Shown in pieces: positions 61,177-64,000 of a stretch of 64,000 nucleotides of DNA (position 1 is the stretch's first letter; each line of letters starts with the position of its first letter). The notes under the pieces were generated by a model. The model ran no database searches. It was not told the origin of the DNA and saw only the letters and a program-made list of their open reading frames with translations. This stretch comes from JAIBJN01 sp963775625. GTDB taxonomy: Bacteria; Actinomycetota; Thermoleophilia; Gaiellales; Gaiellaceae. Made by a program: the position numbers and the translations under genes. The stretch spans positions 62,001 to 126,000 of the forward strand of contig CAVZJM010000004.1 in the NCBI GenBank assembly GCA_963775625.1. The letters run 5' to 3'.

Positions 61177-61286
61177 GTCGGAAGCGTAACGGGAGACAGA
61201 GAATGGAAATGGCCGGGCCTGGCGGAGTATTCTCGCTTCCGCAAGGACCGGTCGGACTCGGGGTTTCCGGAAGGAGGCGCCACCGT
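61177..61286. promoter_or_regulatory. Divergent cox control region
   Basis: This 110-base gap must contain promoters for coxD (left) and coxMSL (right). CGGAAGCG at 61179-61186 is inverted as CGCTTCCG at 61234-61241, and a TATTCT box lies at 61228-61233. A strong AAGGAGG (61271-61277) serves coxM. No convincing -35 box is visible. The inverted octamers may bind a shared regulator. Confidence 0.4.
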
Positions 61287-62153
<867 letters not shown>

Positions 62154-62163
62154 GGAGGGGACG

Positions 62164-62667
62164 ATGACCGAGACTGCTGTCGAGACCGGGAAGTTCACCT
62201 ACCCGGTCACCGTGACGGTCAACGGCGCCTCGCACGCGCAGGAGGTCGAGACGCGGCTTCTGCTCGTCCACTTCCTCCGCGAGACGCTCGGGCTCACCGG
62301 GACGCACATCGGCTGCGACACGACCAGCTGCGGCGCCTGCACCGTGCTGGTGGACGGGACGCCCGTGAAGTCGTGCACGATGTTTGCCGTCCAGGCCGAC
62401 GGGTCCGAGGTGACGACGGTCGAGGGCCTGGCCCCGGCGGGCGGACTCAGCCCCGTGCAGGAGGGCTTCCACGAGGAGCATGGGCTCCAGTGCGGCTTCT
62501 GCACGCCCGGGATGATGCTGACCGCGACCGCGCTCCTGGCCGAGAACCCGGACCCGAGCGAGGAGGAGATCCGCTGGGCGATCAGCGGCCAGATCTGTCG
62601 CTGCACCGGATACCAGAACATCGTCAAGGCGGTTCAGTACGCCGCCGCCAAGGGAAAGGAGAGCTAG
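62164..62667 (+). CDS. coxS: Carbon monoxide dehydrogenase small (2Fe-2S) subunit
   Basis: The product has 167 residues. The plant-type cluster is GCDTTSCGACTVLVDG plus the preceding residues. The second cluster lies in the helical domain, with LQCGFCTPGMM and CRCTGYQNIVKAV. It carries electrons from the molybdenum site in CoxL to FAD in CoxM. GAGGGGACG precedes the ATG. A three-base gap separates its stop from the coxL GTG. Confidence 0.95.
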   Translation: MTETAVETGKFTYPVTVTVNGASHAQEVETRLLLVHFLRETLGLTGTHIGCDTTSCGACTVLVDGTPVKSCTMFAVQADGSEVTTVEGLAPAGGLSPVQEGFHEEHGLQCGFCTPGMMLTATALLAENPDPSEEEIRWAISGQICRCTGYQNIVKAVQYAAAKGKES

Positions 62668-62669
62668 CC

Positions 62670-64000
62670 GTGGCGGCCACCGAGGAGATCCGCGGCGTCG
62701 GGCACTCCGTCAAGCGGCTGGAGGACGCCCGCTTCATCCGCGGCAAGGGCAACTACTTCGACGACATCACGCTCCCGGGGATGCTCCACCTGGAGTTCCT
62801 GCGGAGCCCGCTCGCGCACGCGCGCATCACGTCCATCGACACCTCGCGGGCCGAGGCGGTCGAGGGCGTCGTAGCCGTCGTCACCGGGGAGCTCATGGCG
62901 CAGCACAACCTCGCCTGGATGCCGACGCTCTCGGGCGACACGCAGGCTGTGCTGGCCACGGACAAGGTGCGCTTCCAGGGCCAGGAGGTCGCGGCGGTCA
63001 TCGCCGAGTCCGCCTACATCGCCAAGGACGCCTGCGAGCTGATCGACGTCGACTACGAGCCGCTCGATGTGATCACCAGCCCCCAGCAGGCACTGGCCAA
63101 GGGCGCGGCGGTCATCCGGGACGAGAAGGAAGGCCAGACGGACAACCACATCTACGACTGGGAGGCGGGCGACAAGGAGGCGACGGACAAGGCATTCGGC
63201 GAGGCCGACAAGGTCGTCGACCTGGACACCTTCTACCCGCGCTGCCACCCGGCGCCGCTCGAGTGCTGCGGGTGCATCGCGGACGTCAACCCGGCGACGG
63301 GGAAGGCAACGATCTACATGACCTCGCAGGCCCCGCACATCCACCGAACGCTGTTCGCGCTCGTCGCGGGCCTGCCCGAGCACAAGATCCGCATCATCTC
63401 GCCCGACCTGGGCGGCGGCTTCGGCAACAAGGTGCCGATCTACCCCGGCTACGTCGTGGCCACGGCGGCGTCGCTCCTGATCGGGCGTCCGGTGAAGTGG
63501 GTCGAGGACCGCACCGGAAACCTGATCTCCACCGGCTTCGCCCGCGACTACCACATGCACGGTGAGCTGGCGCTCAAGGACGGGAGGATCACCGGCCTGC
63601 GCGTGAAGATGCTCTCCGATAACGGCGCGTTCTTCTCGGACGCGCAGCCGACGAGCTGCAAGGCCGGGCTCTTCCACATCGTCACCGGCTCCTACGACAT
63701 CCCGGCCGCCCACGTCGAGACCACGGGCGCGTACACCAACAAGGCGCCGGGCGGCGTGGCCTACCGCTGCTCGTTCCGGGTCACGGAGGCCTCGTACCTG
63801 ATCGAGCGCCTCGTGCAGAACGCGGCCTACGAGCTCGGCGTCGACCCCGCGGACTTCCGGAAGCAGAACTTCATCAAGCCGGAGCAGTTCCCCTACAAGT
63901 CCGCCACCGGGTTCGAGTACGACTCCGGCGACTACACGGCCGCGATGGACAAGGCGCTGGAGATGGTCGGCTACGCCGATCTCCGGCGCGAGCAGGAGGA
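62670..64000 (+). CDS. coxL: Form I carbon monoxide dehydrogenase large subunit, 3' truncated by the window
   Basis: The first 443 residues of the molybdopterin subunit are present. It has GVGHSVKRLEDARFIRGKGNYFDDITLPGMLH, SPDLGGGFGNKVPIYPGYV and, at residues 364-370, AYRCSFR. This loop, with Cys367 in the Mo/Cu site, distinguishes form I (true, high-affinity aerobic) CO dehydrogenases from form II-type relatives, which carry AYRGAGR. It oxidises CO to CO2 and passes electrons via CoxS and CoxM to respiration. It starts GTG 62670 and continues past 64000, so the C-terminal half is unseen. Confidence 0.95.
   Translation, partial: MAATEEIRGVGHSVKRLEDARFIRGKGNYFDDITLPGMLHLEFLRSPLAHARITSIDTSRAEAVEGVVAVVTGELMAQHNLAWMPTLSGDTQAVLATDKVRFQGQEVAAVIAESAYIAKDACELIDVDYEPLDVITSPQQALAKGAAVIRDEKEGQTDNHIYDWEAGDKEATDKAFGEADKVVDLDTFYPRCHPAPLECCGCIADVNPATGKATIYMTSQAPHIHRTLFALVAGLPEHKIRIISPDLGGGFGNKVPIYPGYVVATAASLLIGRPVKWVEDRTGNLISTGFARDYHMHGELALKDGRITGLRVKMLSDNGAFFSDAQPTSCKAGLFHIVTGSYDIPAAHVETTGAYTNKAPGGVAYRCSFRVTEASYLIERLVQNAAYELGVDPADFRKQNFIKPEQFPYKSATGFEYDSGDYTAAMDKALEMVGYADLRREQE

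Overview
This 64 kb window is very GC-rich, densely packed chromosomal DNA from a bacterium, most likely an actinobacterium of the class Thermoleophilia (Gaiellales/Solirubrobacterales-like). That placement is an inference from four things: frequent GTG starts, overlapping start/stop codons, a complete coenzyme F420 gene set including a CofG-CofH (FbiC-type) arrangement, and a form I carbon monoxide dehydrogenase. There are no rRNA, tRNA, CRISPR, phage or transposase genes in the window.

Layout. 0-6.6 kb: an MDR oxidoreductase tail, a PEP mutase/isocitrate lyase-family enzyme, a frameshifted secreted LCAT-like acyltransferase, an ECF sigma factor with a membrane anchor and long basic tail facing a secreted Lys-rich protein, an L,D-transpeptidase and a secreted protein. 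6.6-13.3 kb: typA, greA, a CYTH-like protein, a coiled-coil membrane protein, a frameshifted YihY/BrkB protein, a ferritin-like diiron protein and a lipoprotein. 13.3-18.7 kb: an ATP-grasp protein diverges from a five-gene run of cupin, membrane protein, TIR-transmembrane protein, SLATT/DUF4231 membrane protein and alpha/beta hydrolase. This run is the best candidate here for an undescribed conflict or stress system. 18.7-24.7 kb: an HTH/coiled-coil protein, a degenerate GGDEF protein, a cyclophilin and a large GAF-GGDEF-GAF-HD-GYP c-di-GMP enzyme. 24.8-29.1 kb: a membrane protein, cupredoxin lipoprotein and MBL hydrolase operon, then a PQQ-type sugar dehydrogenase and a rhodanese. 29.2-34.7 kb: a gene graveyard with two broken ornithine cyclodeaminase tails, a rhodanese scrap, a shredded secreted protein and a SARP-type ATPase regulator interrupted four times. 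35-43.4 kb: an intact ornithine cyclodeaminase-family gene, a methyltransferase, an HMG-CoA lyase-like enzyme and three multi-membrane glycosyltransferase-like proteins. 43.4-46 kb: a hydantoinase/dihydropyrimidinase and a quinone oxidoreductase. 46-51 kb: F420 biosynthesis (FbiC and CofC on one strand; CofD, NpdG and CofE on the other). 51-56.6 kb: urate catabolism (5-hydroxyisourate hydrolase, OHCU decarboxylase, uricase), dialkylglycine decarboxylase and an 8-oxoguanine deaminase-like amidohydrolase. 56.6-59.1 kb: PEP carboxylase. 59.2-64 kb: aerobic CO dehydrogenase, with coxD and coxE divergent from coxM, coxS and coxL; coxL runs off the window.

Three themes stand out. (1) A dispersed intergenic repeat of about 165 bp with terminal inverted repeats occurs three times, each directly at a gene's stop codon; its internal hairpin and terminal arms vary in a compensatory way, which points to a structured element. 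(2) A TIR-membrane gene is immediately followed by a SLATT gene. (3) At least ten genes carry apparent single-base frameshifts, including otherwise conserved F420 and hydantoinase genes. The pattern looks more like residual assembly indels than genuine decay, except in the 29.2-31 kb graveyard.

Metabolically the window suggests an aerobic soil-type heterotroph or mixotroph that can oxidise CO, replenish oxaloacetate with PEP carboxylase, scavenge purine or hydantoin nitrogen and run F420-dependent redox chemistry.
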